A stretch of 64,000 nucleotides of DNA from Rhodovibrionaceae bacterium. Its GTDB lineage: Bacteria; Pseudomonadota; Alphaproteobacteria; Kiloniellales; DSM-21159. The notes beneath the pieces were generated by a model, which ran no database searches, was not told the origin of the DNA, and saw nothing but the letters and a program-made list of their open reading frames with translations. Below, piece by piece: positions 55,175 to 64,000 of this stretch (positions are counted from its first letter, which is position 1; every line of letters begins with the position of its first letter). The stretch covers positions 1-64,000 of the forward strand of contig JANQMX010000042.1 in the NCBI GenBank assembly GCA_028279885.1. The letters are read 5' to 3'. The position numbers were made by a program, and so were the translations under genes.

Positions 55175-55585
55175 ATGTCTGAAGAAAACCAGTCGAACGA
55201 GTTGCTATCACTGACGACGAACATCGTCTCAGCCCATGTTTCCAACAATCCGATCGCGCCCGGTGATTTACCGACGCTGATCCGCAACGTATATGAGACC
55301 TTGTCTTCTGTTGGGCAAGAAGAAGCCCGCGAACCAGACCTCCCGGAGCCGGCAGTTCCGATTAAGAAATCGGTCACACCCAACTACATTGTTTGTCTTG
55401 AGGACGGCAAAAAGCTGAAAATGCTGAAGCGCCATCTGAAAACCGCATACAACATGAGCCCGGAGGAGTACCGGGAGAAGTGGGGCCTGGCGAAAGACTA
55501 TCCCATGGTCGCCCCGAACTATGCGAAGCAGCGCAGCCAGCTGGCCAAGGAGATCGGCCTCGGCACGCGCTCGCGCAAAAGCTGA
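55175..55585 (+). CDS. mucR: MucR/Ros family transcriptional regulator
   Basis: A 136-residue zinc-finger regulator of the Ros/MucR family. The core is YIVCLEDGKKLKMLKRHL and TAYNMSPEEYREKWGL, the conserved DNA-binding finger in which the second Cys is replaced by Asp (CLED), as in many MucR proteins. MucR binds AT-rich sites with T-A steps and silences or tunes many genes, often including its own. The upstream gap (55009-55174) is AT-rich, fitting autoregulation. ATG 55175 is preferred; the frame is open to 55094. Confidence 0.93.
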   Translation: MSEENQSNELLSLTTNIVSAHVSNNPIAPGDLPTLIRNVYETLSSVGQEEAREPDLPEPAVPIKKSVTPNYIVCLEDGKKLKMLKRHLKTAYNMSPEEYREKWGLAKDYPMVAPNYAKQRSQLAKEIGLGTRSRKS

Positions 55586-55645
55586 GGTGCCTCAAACGCC
55601 GTCAGAAGCCGCGCGCGGCCGACGGCGGCACCACCGGGTTTTCTG

Positions 55646-55675
55646 CGAAGGGCGTCTGATAAAAGGCGCCCTTCG
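55646..55675 (+). terminator. Stem-loop between mucR and fur
   Basis: A 9-bp perfect stem (55646-55654 with 55667-55675) and a 12-base AT-containing loop, 60 bases after mucR. No T-run follows. It may end the mucR transcript. Confidence 0.4.
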
Positions 55676-55744
55676 GCGTTGCCAGGACACCACATCCTGT
55701 GGCTTTCTTAATGGCAGGCGCCACAGCAGCCCAGATACAAGAAC

Positions 55745-56164
55745 ATGCCTGATCGTATCGAGAAACTCTGCCTCTCCAAAGGCCTGAAAATGACCGAGCA
55801 GCGGCGGGTCATCGCCCGTGTGCTGTCCGAAGCAACGGACCACCCCGACGTCGAGCAGCTTTACCAACGCGCCTCCAAGATCGACTCCCGCATTTCCATC
55901 GCCACCGTCTATCGCACGGTCAAGCTGTTGGAAGAGGCCAGCATTTTGGAGCGACACGACTTCGGCGACGGCCGTGCGCGCTATGAAGAAGCGCCCGAGG
56001 AGCATCACGACCACCTGATCGACGCCAATTCGGGCGAGGTGATCGAGTTCTTCAACGAAGAGATCGAGCAGCTGCAGCGGAAGATCGCTAAAGAGCTCGG
56101 CTACAAGTTGGTCGATCATCGACTTGAACTTTACGGCGTGAAGCTCAAAGCTGGAGAGAAGTGA
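55745..56164 (+). CDS. fur: Fur-family metal regulator (Fur/Mur)
   Basis: A 139-residue ferric-uptake-type regulator. The winged helix ends in ISIATVYRTVKLLEEASIL, and the metal site has HHDH at residues 87-90 (EEHHDHLI). The structural-zinc CxxC of E. coli Fur is absent (LIDANSG in that place), as is common in alphaproteobacterial Fur/Mur proteins, which may respond to manganese. It follows mucR and precedes olsB. ATG 55745. Whether it senses Fe or Mn cannot be told here. Confidence 0.92.
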   Translation: MPDRIEKLCLSKGLKMTEQRRVIARVLSEATDHPDVEQLYQRASKIDSRISIATVYRTVKLLEEASILERHDFGDGRARYEEAPEEHHDHLIDANSGEVIEFFNEEIEQLQRKIAKELGYKLVDHRLELYGVKLKAGEK

Positions 56165-56276
56165 GGCGCACACGGCGGCCGCGGTCTTCAGCCGCCGACA
56201 GGATGCGCCCGAAAAGACTCGCCCCGAAAAGACGAGCTGGGCGAGCCACAGCGGAAGGGACCCGCCGCGGACGATA

Positions 56277-57176
56277 ATGTCCAACGAACTCAAGCACGAC
56301 GCCGAGCCTGCGACGCCGAACCAACGGCCGGTCGACACGCAGCTGCGTGGCCTCTGGCTCCGCCTGGCAGAGACGCCGGAGGAGATCGAGGCCTCCCAGG
56401 CGCTGCGGTACGAGGTCTTCTGCGAGGAGATGTCGGCGCAACCGAGCGCCGAGATGCGCGCCGTGCGCCGGGAGTTCGACGCCTTCGACCCTTTCTGCGA
56501 CCACCTGCTGATGTTCGACAGCAGCAAGCCCGCCGCCGGCCTTCCGGGGGAGGTCGTCGCCACCTACCGCTTCATGCGGCGGCCGCAGGCAGCCCGCATG
56601 GGCCGCTTCTATACCTCGACGGAATACGACATCGGCCCGCTGGTGGCCTATCCCGGCGAGATCATGGAGCTTGGCCGCTCCTGCGTCGCCCGGGACTATC
56701 GTCGCGGCGTCATTATGCAGCTCCTTTGGGCCGGCATCGCCCAATACGTCTTCCACTTCGACGTGGCGCTGATGTTGGGCTGTGCCAGTCTGCCGGGCAC
56801 CGATCCCGACGCCCTGGCCCTGCCGCTGACCTACCTGCACCGCGCGCACCTGGCACCGCCGGAGCTGCGTGCCACGGCCCTACCGGAGCGCTTTGTCGAC
56901 ATGGAGCGGCTGGGCGGCCAGGAGATCGACCAGAAAGCCGCGCTGGCCGAGCTGCCGCCCTTGCTCAAGGGCTATCTCAGGCTGGGCGGCTTCGTCGGCG
57001 ACGGGGCGGTGGTCGATCACGAGTTCGGCACCACCGATGTCTGTGTCGTGGTCAAGACCGACCTGGTCACCGACAAGTACTACCGGCACTACGCCCGCAG
57101 CGGTCAGGCCCAGCCGGATGCGGCATCGGACGGCGCCTCGGGCGCCGAGGCGCAGACGGCCGAGAGCGGGCGGTAG
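56277..57176 (+). CDS. olsB: L-ornithine N-alpha-acyltransferase OlsB-type
   Basis: A 299-residue member of the GNAT-like OlsB family, which forms lyso-ornithine lipid from ornithine and 3-hydroxyacyl-ACP. Typical are ASQALRYEVFCEEM near the start, CDHLLMFD and VVATYRFMRR, then YDIGPLVAYPGEIMELGRSC with the family's catalytic Glu region. YLRLGGFVGDGAVVDHEFGTTD marks the C-terminal half. It lies just before olsA, confirming the pathway. The last 35 residues are Ala/Ser/Glu-rich and probably disordered. Confidence 0.92.
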   Translation: MSNELKHDAEPATPNQRPVDTQLRGLWLRLAETPEEIEASQALRYEVFCEEMSAQPSAEMRAVRREFDAFDPFCDHLLMFDSSKPAAGLPGEVVATYRFMRRPQAARMGRFYTSTEYDIGPLVAYPGEIMELGRSCVARDYRRGVIMQLLWAGIAQYVFHFDVALMLGCASLPGTDPDALALPLTYLHRAHLAPPELRATALPERFVDMERLGGQEIDQKAALAELPPLLKGYLRLGGFVGDGAVVDHEFGTTDVCVVVKTDLVTDKYYRHYARSGQAQPDAASDGASGAEAQTAESGR

Positions 57177-57190
57177 AGGACCCGGCGGCG

Positions 57191-58018
57191 ATGCTCGGCT
57201 CACCCTTCCTGGCGGCGAAGAGAGCGTTCTTGTACGTTCTCCTGACCGTCGTCAGCGCGTTCCTGCAGGCCGTCTTGCGCTGGATAGGCGGGCGGGCACA
57301 AATGCAGTTTCCCCGCTGGTATCACAAGAAGGTGCTGCAATGCCTTGGCGTCACGGTCGACATCAAAGGCCGTAAATCGACGGTCAGGCCAACACTCTTC
57401 GTCAGCAACCACATCTCCTATCTCGACATCCCGGTGCTTGGCAGCCAGATTCCCGGCTGTTTCGTCGCCAAGGCCGAGATCGCCGACTGGCCGGTCTTCG
57501 GCATGCTCGCCAAGCTGCAGAACTCGATCTTCGTCGACCGCCGGGCGAGCCGGGCGGCCGAGCAACGCGACGAGATCAACCGCTACCTGGACCGGGGCGA
57601 CCCCCTGATCATCTTCGCCGAGGGCACCAGCGGTGACGGCAACCGCGTGCTGCCCTTCAAATCCTCGCTGCTGAGCGTCGCGGAGCGGCGCCCCGGCGGC
57701 CAGCCGCTGACGGTGCAGCCGGTCTCCATCTGCTATCGCCTGCTGGACGACGTTCCCATGGGGCGCTATCTGCGCCCCTACTTCGCATGGTTCGGCGATA
57801 TGGAGCTGGCCAGCCATGTCTGGGAAGCCATCGGGCTCGGCAGGGTGACCGTAGAGGTCATCTTCCACGCGCCGGTGACGATCGAAGAGCTCGGCGGCCG
57901 CAAGCAGCTGGCCCGCTATTGCCAGGAGCGGGTCGCCGAAGGGGTCGCGTCAGGCTTGACCGGACAGTCGCTGGCCATTGAGAAGACACCGCAGAGCCTA
58001 AACAAAGAGGCGGCATGA
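57191..58018 (+). CDS. olsA: Lyso-ornithine lipid acyltransferase OlsA-type (PlsC family)
   Basis: A 275-residue PlsC-type acyltransferase with an N-terminal membrane helix. The acceptor motif NHISYLD (Asn73-Asp79) and the second motif [15 protein letters not shown] match OlsA proteins, which acylate lyso-ornithine lipid or lysophosphatidate. ATG 57191 follows olsB by 14 bases; together they form an ornithine-lipid synthesis pair common in alphaproteobacteria under phosphate limitation. Confidence 0.92.
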   Translation: MLGSPFLAAKRAFLYVLLTVVSAFLQAVLRWIGGRAQMQFPRWYHKKVLQCLGVTVDIKGRKSTVRPTLFVSNHISYLDIPVLGSQIPGCFVAKAEIADWPVFGMLAKLQNSIFVDRRASRAAEQRDEINRYLDRGDPLIIFAEGTSGDGNRVLPFKSSLLSVAERRPGGQPLTVQPVSICYRLLDDVPMGRYLRPYFAWFGDMELASHVWEAIGLGRVTVEVIFHAPVTIEELGGRKQLARYCQERVAEGVASGLTGQSLAIEKTPQSLNKEAA

Positions 58019-58082
58019 GTCCCGCTGTCACAATTTCCTATGTATAAACGTAGACCAACAGAGCTGTAGGAGCCTGCCGGTA

Positions 58083-59545
<1,463 letters not shown>

Positions 59546-59549
<4 letters not shown>

Positions 59550-60565
59550 CGAAGCCCGTGGAGACAAGGCCCGTGGAAGCGCCGCTGATACTCCGGTTCG
59601 ACGACAACCGCCTGCTCGCCGCCCTCTACGGCGAGCACGATCAGAATCTGCTGCGGCTGGAGCAGCATCTCGGCGTCACCCTCAGCTCCCGCGGCAACCA
59701 GATCGCCATCGCCGGCGCGCCCGACCGGATGCAGGTGGCGGAACGGGTGCTGCAGGCGCTCTACCGCTGCCTCGAGCAGGGCCGCGACGTGGGCGATGCC
59801 GAGGTGGACGATGCCGTGCGCCTCATCCAGGAGAGCGAGGAGGGGCTGGAAGGCGTCTCGGCGCTGCACAACGACGACCTGGTGCTGCGCACCAAGAAGC
59901 GGCACGTCGCGCCACGCTCCCCGCGCCAAGCCCACTTCATCAAGGCCATGCAGCGCAACGAGCTGGTCTTCGGCATCGGTCCGGCGGGCACCGGCAAGAC
60001 CTATCTGGCGGTGGCCAGCGCCGTCACCGCCATGATGAGCGGCCAGGTCGACCGCATCATCCTCTCCCGCCCCGCCGTCGAGGCCGGCGAGCGCCTGGGC
60101 TTCCTGCCCGGCGACATGAAGGACAAGGTCGACCCCTACCTGCGGCCGCTCTATGACGCGCTCCACGACATGCTGCCGGCCGAGCAGGTGACCAAGCGCC
60201 TGGAGACCGGTGAGATCGAGATCGCGCCGCTGGCCTTCATGCGTGGGCGCACCTTGAGCAACGCCTTCATCATCCTGGACGAGGCGCAAAACACCACGCC
60301 GGTGCAGATGAAGATGGCGCTGACCCGCCTGGGCGAGAACAGCCGCATGGCGGTGACCGGCGACCTGACCCAGGTCGACCTGCCGCGCGGCACCCCCTCG
60401 GGGCTGCGCAACGCGACCGATCTCTTGGCCGGCCTCCCGGGCATCAGCTTCGTGCAGTTCACCGAAGGCGACGTGGTGCGCCACCCTCTGGTCACCCGCA
60501 TCGTCCGCGCCTACGACCGGCAAGAGCGCGAGGAACGGGAAGCGGACCTCTTCGAAAGACGATGA
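59546..60565 (+). CDS. PhoH family ATPase
   Basis: A 339-residue PhoH-like protein. The N-terminal KH-like part binds nucleic acid; the ATPase has [14 protein letters not shown] (Walker A) and [16 protein letters not shown] (Walker B with motif III). Often called PhoL, it works with YbeY in RNA metabolism. It is located miaB-phoH-ybeY with four-base overlaps on both sides. GTG 59546. Confidence 0.95.
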
Positions 60566-61149
60566 CCGAACAACCCCGAAGTCCCGCCTACCCGAACGCC
60601 AGCCCCGACGCCCATGGGGACGCGGAGCTGGCAGTCCAGCAGCAGACCCCAAGCTGGGATGTCCTGCAGCCGGATTTCGAGCACCGCTTCCGCCGCCTGG
60701 CGGCCGAGGCGCTGAAGGACAGGCCGAAGGCCGGCGAAATCACGCTCATTCTTGCCGACGACGCCCTGCAGCAAACGCTCAACCGGCAATACCGCGGCAT
60801 CGACAAGAGCACCAACGTGCTGGCCTTCGCCGATCTCGACGAGACCGGCGGGGAACGGTCCGGCGAGCCCGCCATCCTTGGCGACGTCGTCCTGGCCTTC
60901 GAGACCTGCGCGCGGGAGGCCGAGGCACAGGGCAAGCGGCTGGAGGACCACGCGCTGCATCTGGCGCTCCACGGTCTGCTGCACCTGCTCGGCTACGACC
61001 ATGACACGGCAGACGAGGCAGAGGCCATGGAGACCGTCGAGCGGCACCTGCTCGCCAAGCTCGGCATCGCAGATCCCTATGCCGAGGTATCGGACCCGCC
61101 GGCCGCTTTACGCCCCGAGGCGCCCTTGGGGGGTCGCGTCGATGGCTGA
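60562..61149 (+). CDS. ybeY: rRNA maturation factor / endoribonuclease YbeY
   Basis: YbeY, 195 aa, a metalloprotein involved in 16S rRNA 3'-end maturation and quality control. The zinc site HGLLHLLGYDHDT is complete (three His). The STNVLAFADLDETGG and GDVVLAFETCAREA segments are family-specific. Residues 1-30 form a Pro/Ser-rich N-terminal extension. It overlaps phoH (ATGA) and the CorC-like gene by eight bases. Confidence 0.95.
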   Translation: MTEQPRSPAYPNASPDAHGDAELAVQQQTPSWDVLQPDFEHRFRRLAAEALKDRPKAGEITLILADDALQQTLNRQYRGIDKSTNVLAFADLDETGGERSGEPAILGDVVLAFETCAREAEAQGKRLEDHALHLALHGLLHLLGYDHDTADEAEAMETVERHLLAKLGIADPYAEVSDPPAALRPEAPLGGRVDG

Positions 61150-62077
61150 CGCCGCCGCCAGCAACGGCGCCCGCCGGGGCCTCCTGAGCAAGCTCTTCAA
61201 GCGCCGCAACGGCGACCAGCAGCTGCGCGAGCAGATCGAAGAGATCATCGAAGAGATCGGCGAGATCGAGGCCGACGCCGGCGGACCCATCGGGGCGCAC
61301 GAGCGGCTGCTGCTGGGCAATATCCTGAGGCTGCGCAACGTCTCCGCCTACGACATCATGCTGCCGCGCGCCGACATCGTCGCCGTCGAGGTCGAGACCA
61401 CCATCGAGGCGGTGCTCGACATCATGGCCAAGGAAGGCCACTCGCGCCTGCCGGTCTATCGCGAGACCCTGGATGACGTGGTCGGCCTGGTGCACATCAA
61501 GGACCTGCTCGCTTATCGCCAAGAGCCCGAGCAATTCATCCTGGCCGACGTCGTACGCCCTCTGCAGGTCGTCGCGCCGTCCATGCGTGCGCTCGACCTT
61601 CTGTTGGAGATGCGCCTGAAGCGCGCGCACATGGTCCTGGTGGTGGACGAGTATGGCGGCATCGACGGACTGATCACCATCGAGGACCTGGTCGAGGAGA
61701 TCGTCGGCGAGATCGAGGACGAGCACGACGTGGTCTCAACGCCGCTGCTCCGGCTGGCCGGCGACGGCACGGCCATCGCCGACGCCCGCGTCGATATCGA
61801 GGATTTTGAAGCCGAGGCCGGCACGCTGCTGTCGGAAGAGGAGCGGGAGGAGGACATCGACACCCTGGGCGGGTTGGTCACCTATCTGCTGGACCGCGTG
61901 CCCAGCCGCGGCGAGCTGGTCACCCATCCCCATTCCGGGGTCGTCTTCGAGGTGCTGCAGGCCGACCCGCGACGGGTCAAACGCCTGCGCATCCGGAACC
62001 TGCCGGCCACGGAACAGCCCGCCGGGGGACCGTCCGCCGAGGGAAAGTCCGCCGGGGGAAAGTCCGAGGACACATGA
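61142..62077 (+). CDS. CorC/TlyC-type CBS-domain protein
   Basis: A 311-residue cytoplasmic protein. A basic/acidic N-terminal linker ([17 protein letters not shown]) precedes two CBS domains ([17 protein letters not shown] and [20 protein letters not shown]) that bind adenine nucleotides. A C-terminal CorC_HlyC domain follows ([39 protein letters not shown]). The name comes from cobalt/magnesium efflux, but in this operon its role is unclear. The tail ([11 protein letters not shown]) is Gly/Ser-rich. It overlaps lnt (ATGA). Confidence 0.93.
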   Translation: MADAAASNGARRGLLSKLFKRRNGDQQLREQIEEIIEEIGEIEADAGGPIGAHERLLLGNILRLRNVSAYDIMLPRADIVAVEVETTIEAVLDIMAKEGHSRLPVYRETLDDVVGLVHIKDLLAYRQEPEQFILADVVRPLQVVAPSMRALDLLLEMRLKRAHMVLVVDEYGGIDGLITIEDLVEEIVGEIEDEHDVVSTPLLRLAGDGTAIADARVDIEDFEAEAGTLLSEEEREEDIDTLGGLVTYLLDRVPSRGELVTHPHSGVVFEVLQADPRRVKRLRIRNLPATEQPAGGPSAEGKSAGGKSEDT

Positions 62078-63693
62078 GCGAAGCCGCGAGCCAGGCCGGC
62101 GCCGGCACGCTTTCGACCGCCTTGCTGCAGGCTGCCACCTGGCACCGCGCGATCGCCGGACGCCGGCGCTATGCCTTGGCCGCGGGGCTCGGTCTCTTGG
62201 CCGCCCTGGCTCTGCCGCCACTACACGTCCTGCCGGTCCTGCTGATCGTCTTCCCCGGCTTGGTCTGGCTGCTCGACGGCGCCACCAGCACGCGCCAGGC
62301 CTTCATGCTCGCCTGGTCCTTCGCCATCGGCTACTTCGCCGCCGGGCTCTACTGGGTCGGCATCGCCATGACCGTCGACTTCGCCCGTTTCGGCTGGTTC
62401 ATTCCCTTTTCTACTCTCGGCCTCTCCATCGGCCTCGGCCTCTTCCCGGCGCTGACCATCGCCGCAGCCTGGCGGCTCGGCTGGCACGGGCCGGCGCGGA
62501 TCCCCCTGCTGGCGGCCGCCTGGGTGTTGGCCGAGCTTCTGCGCGGCTTTGTGCTGACCGGCTTTCCCTGGAACCTGCTCGGCACCGTATGGGCCTTCCA
62601 TCCCCTGCCGCAGCAGCTTGCCGCGGTCACCGGCGTCTGGGGATTGAGCGTCATCACCCTGCTGGCTGCGGCTGCACCGGCCCTTTTGGCAGATCGCGGC
62701 AGCGCCTCGGCCGGGCGCCGGAGCGCTCTCTGGGTGATTGGCATCGCCTATGGACTGCTGGCCCTGATGCTGGCCTTCGGCGCCCTGCGCCTGGTCAGCG
62801 CGCCCGCGCCGACGACCGAGGGGGACGGCCCCCGCCTGCGGGTGGTACAGGCCAGCATTCCCCAGGCAGAGAAGTGGGTCGGCGCGCTGCGCCCCGTCCA
62901 CGTAGAAAGGCAGATTGCGCTTTCCCAGCGGCCGGGTTTCACGGACATCGATCTGGTGATCTGGCCGGAGACCGCCGTGCCCTACTATCTGAACCGGGAG
63001 CCTGCCGTACGCCAACGCCTCGCGGCAGCTGCGCCGCCGAACGGATTTCTCCTAACAGGCAGCATCGAGTTGGAACGCACGGCAGACAGCACCGATGTCT
63101 ACAACGCGCTCTTCGCCCTCGATCCCGTGGGCAACATCGTCGCCAGCTACCGCAAGTTCCACCTGGTGCCCTTCGGCGAGTACGTGCCCTTCCGCGATGT
63201 GCTGCCGATGGACAAGATCACCGCCGGCAAACAGGATTTCACCCCCGGCCCTGGCCTGACCTCCTCCCTGACCATCGGGACGCTGCCGGCCGCCTCGGCC
63301 CTGATCTGCTACGAGATCATCTTCTCGGGGCGGGTCACGGCGGCCGGCGAGCCGCGCCCCGGCTGGCTGCTCAACCTGACCAACGATGCCTGGTTCGGCC
63401 ACTCCAGTGGGCCCTATCAGCATTTCGCGAGTGCCAAGCTGCGCAGCATCGAGGAGGGCCTGCCCCTGGTCCGCGCGGCGAACAACGGCATCTCCGCCGT
63501 GGTCGACGGCTATGGCCGGGTGCTCGGTCGCCTGGGGCTCGACGCGGTGGACACACTGGATGTGAACCTGCCGCCCAGCCTGGCGCCGACACCGTACGCG
63601 GTCATCGGCCGCTGGGCGGTCGCCATCCTGCTGGCTCTTTTAGTGCTCTGGCATCTGGTTTTGAGGTCAAAACCGGAACGTTCGTGCGGTTGA
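62074..63693 (+). CDS. lnt: Apolipoprotein N-acyltransferase
   Basis: Lnt, 539 aa, completes lipoprotein maturation at the periplasmic face. About seven membrane helices (residues 30-220) lead to the nitrilase-fold domain, with catalytic triad Glu in VIWPETAVPYYL, Lys in SYRKFHLVPFGEYVPF and Cys in ASALICYEIIFSG. A last helix (VAILLALLVLWHLVL) ends the protein. It is the last gene of the miaB-to-lnt chain, with a 171-base gap before the xre gene. Confidence 0.96.
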   Translation: MSEAASQAGAGTLSTALLQAATWHRAIAGRRRYALAAGLGLLAALALPPLHVLPVLLIVFPGLVWLLDGATSTRQAFMLAWSFAIGYFAAGLYWVGIAMTVDFARFGWFIPFSTLGLSIGLGLFPALTIAAAWRLGWHGPARIPLLAAAWVLAELLRGFVLTGFPWNLLGTVWAFHPLPQQLAAVTGVWGLSVITLLAAAAPALLADRGSASAGRRSALWVIGIAYGLLALMLAFGALRLVSAPAPTTEGDGPRLRVVQASIPQAEKWVGALRPVHVERQIALSQRPGFTDIDLVIWPETAVPYYLNREPAVRQRLAAAAPPNGFLLTGSIELERTADSTDVYNALFALDPVGNIVASYRKFHLVPFGEYVPFRDVLPMDKITAGKQDFTPGPGLTSSLTIGTLPAASALICYEIIFSGRVTAAGEPRPGWLLNLTNDAWFGHSSGPYQHFASAKLRSIEEGLPLVRAANNGISAVVDGYGRVLGRLGLDAVDTLDVNLPPSLAPTPYAVIGRWAVAILLALLVLWHLVLRSKPERSCG

Positions 63694-63864
63694 ACAGGCC
63701 GCAGCGAAGCCATGCAAGTCATGCGGGTCTGATATCGCAACCAAAGACCGTTCAAATTAGCCGCTAAAACGACTTTCTTCTTGTAGGGACACTTTGCAGC
63801 CTCTTACGATTGCGCCGGCTGTAGTTCGCAGGTCCAGAAAACGAATAAACGGAATGGTAGTGGG

Positions 63865-64000
63865 ATGGCGCGCAAGGTAGCGGGGCAACGGGGCAGTGGT
63901 GTGCCCAATCCGGTAGACGTACACGTGGGCGCGCGCATGCGCCAAAGACGCACGCTACTGGGTATGAGTCAGGAAAAACTGGCCGAAACGCTCGGCATCA
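63865..64000 (+). CDS. XRE-family transcriptional regulator (5' part, cut by window edge)
   Basis: The frame from ATG 63865 runs out of the window. Its 45 visible residues end in ARMRQRRTLLGMSQEKLAETLGI, the first helices of a Cro/CI-type DNA-binding domain. In related alphaproteobacteria an XRE gene sits between lnt and metK, so this is very likely that conserved regulator. The upstream ATG at 63854 stops after eight codons. The gap 63694-63864 presumably holds its promoter. Confidence 0.88.
   Translation, partial: MARKVAGQRGSGVPNPVDVHVGARMRQRRTLLGMSQEKLAETLGI

Overview
The window is GC-rich chromosomal DNA from an alphaproteobacterium, most likely a member of the Rhodospirillales in the broad sense. 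The inference rests on several things: the order tsaB-rimI-mucR-fur-olsB-olsA-miaB-phoH-ybeY-corC-lnt-xre, the glnD-murJ-trpS group, a MucR/Ros regulator, a Fur/Mur protein without the CxxC zinc site, a TauE/TIGR02186 pair and a bactofilin. Coding density is high and many neighbouring genes overlap by ATGA or GTGA. I see no rRNA, tRNA, CRISPR array or prophage.

Layout. 1-3.5 kb: the end of an IS630-type transposase, a small unknown gene, and an amidase plus MmgE/PrpD pair. 3.5-5.3 kb: a GIY-YIG nuclease gene inside a repeat-bounded element, a gene-less sister element, and two tandem GNAT genes. 5.3-13.6 kb: dapB, an AMP-ligase/carrier/acyltransferase fusion, a flavin/2Fe-2S oxidoreductase plus GST operon with a divergent LysR regulator, and a DMT transporter. 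13.6-19.1 kb: a lower-GC XRE gene, DUF2061, DUF2244 and nth, a 1.1-kb repeat array, and an operon of EI24 protein, bactofilin and a small envelope protein. 19.6-26.8 kb: adenosine kinase-typA, an SLC13 permease-MFS pair, and a macrodomain gene with a possible coupled leader. 27.0-35.4 kb: a complete phosphate operon transcribed leftward as phoR-pstS-pstC-pstA-pstB-phoU-phoB. 35.6-40.8 kb: maeB (leftward) and mutS (rightward). 41.2-49.5 kb: a lipoprotein gene, then glnD-murJ-trpS interrupted by two PEP-CTERM-like genes and duplicated pieces of the glnD 3' end. 50-52.3 kb: sulfite-exporter-like pair and a universal stress protein. 52.5-64 kb: nfu and nitroreductase, then the conserved tsaB-to-lnt chain, ending in a truncated xre gene at the right edge.

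The most distinctive feature is a family of short dispersed elements in almost every larger intergenic gap. Complete units begin GTCAYCC and end with the inverted GGRTGAC. Each consists of two palindromic half-units around a short spacer, and about 15 complete or near-complete copies plus degenerate halves are present. One copy (3552-3971) carries a GIY-YIG nuclease gene in place of the short spacer, and its left 52 bases are identical to those of the gene-less copy only 39 bases away (4011-4140). This suggests a nuclease-encoding parent and non-autonomous derivatives, in the manner of REP/RAYT or MITE/transposase pairs. The same repeats sit at the duplicated glnD-tail/CTERM region and form a tandem array at 16.0-17.1 kb, so they appear to promote local rearrangement.

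Functionally the window is mostly housekeeping: lysine/cell-wall precursor synthesis, DNA repair (nth, mutS), phosphate and nitrogen signalling (phoBR, glnD), translation and tRNA modification (trpS, tsaB, miaB, ybeY, typA), and the envelope (murJ, lnt, olsBA, bactofilin). Accessory genes are added at repeat-rich joints. All functions are read from protein motifs by eye; no database search was run.
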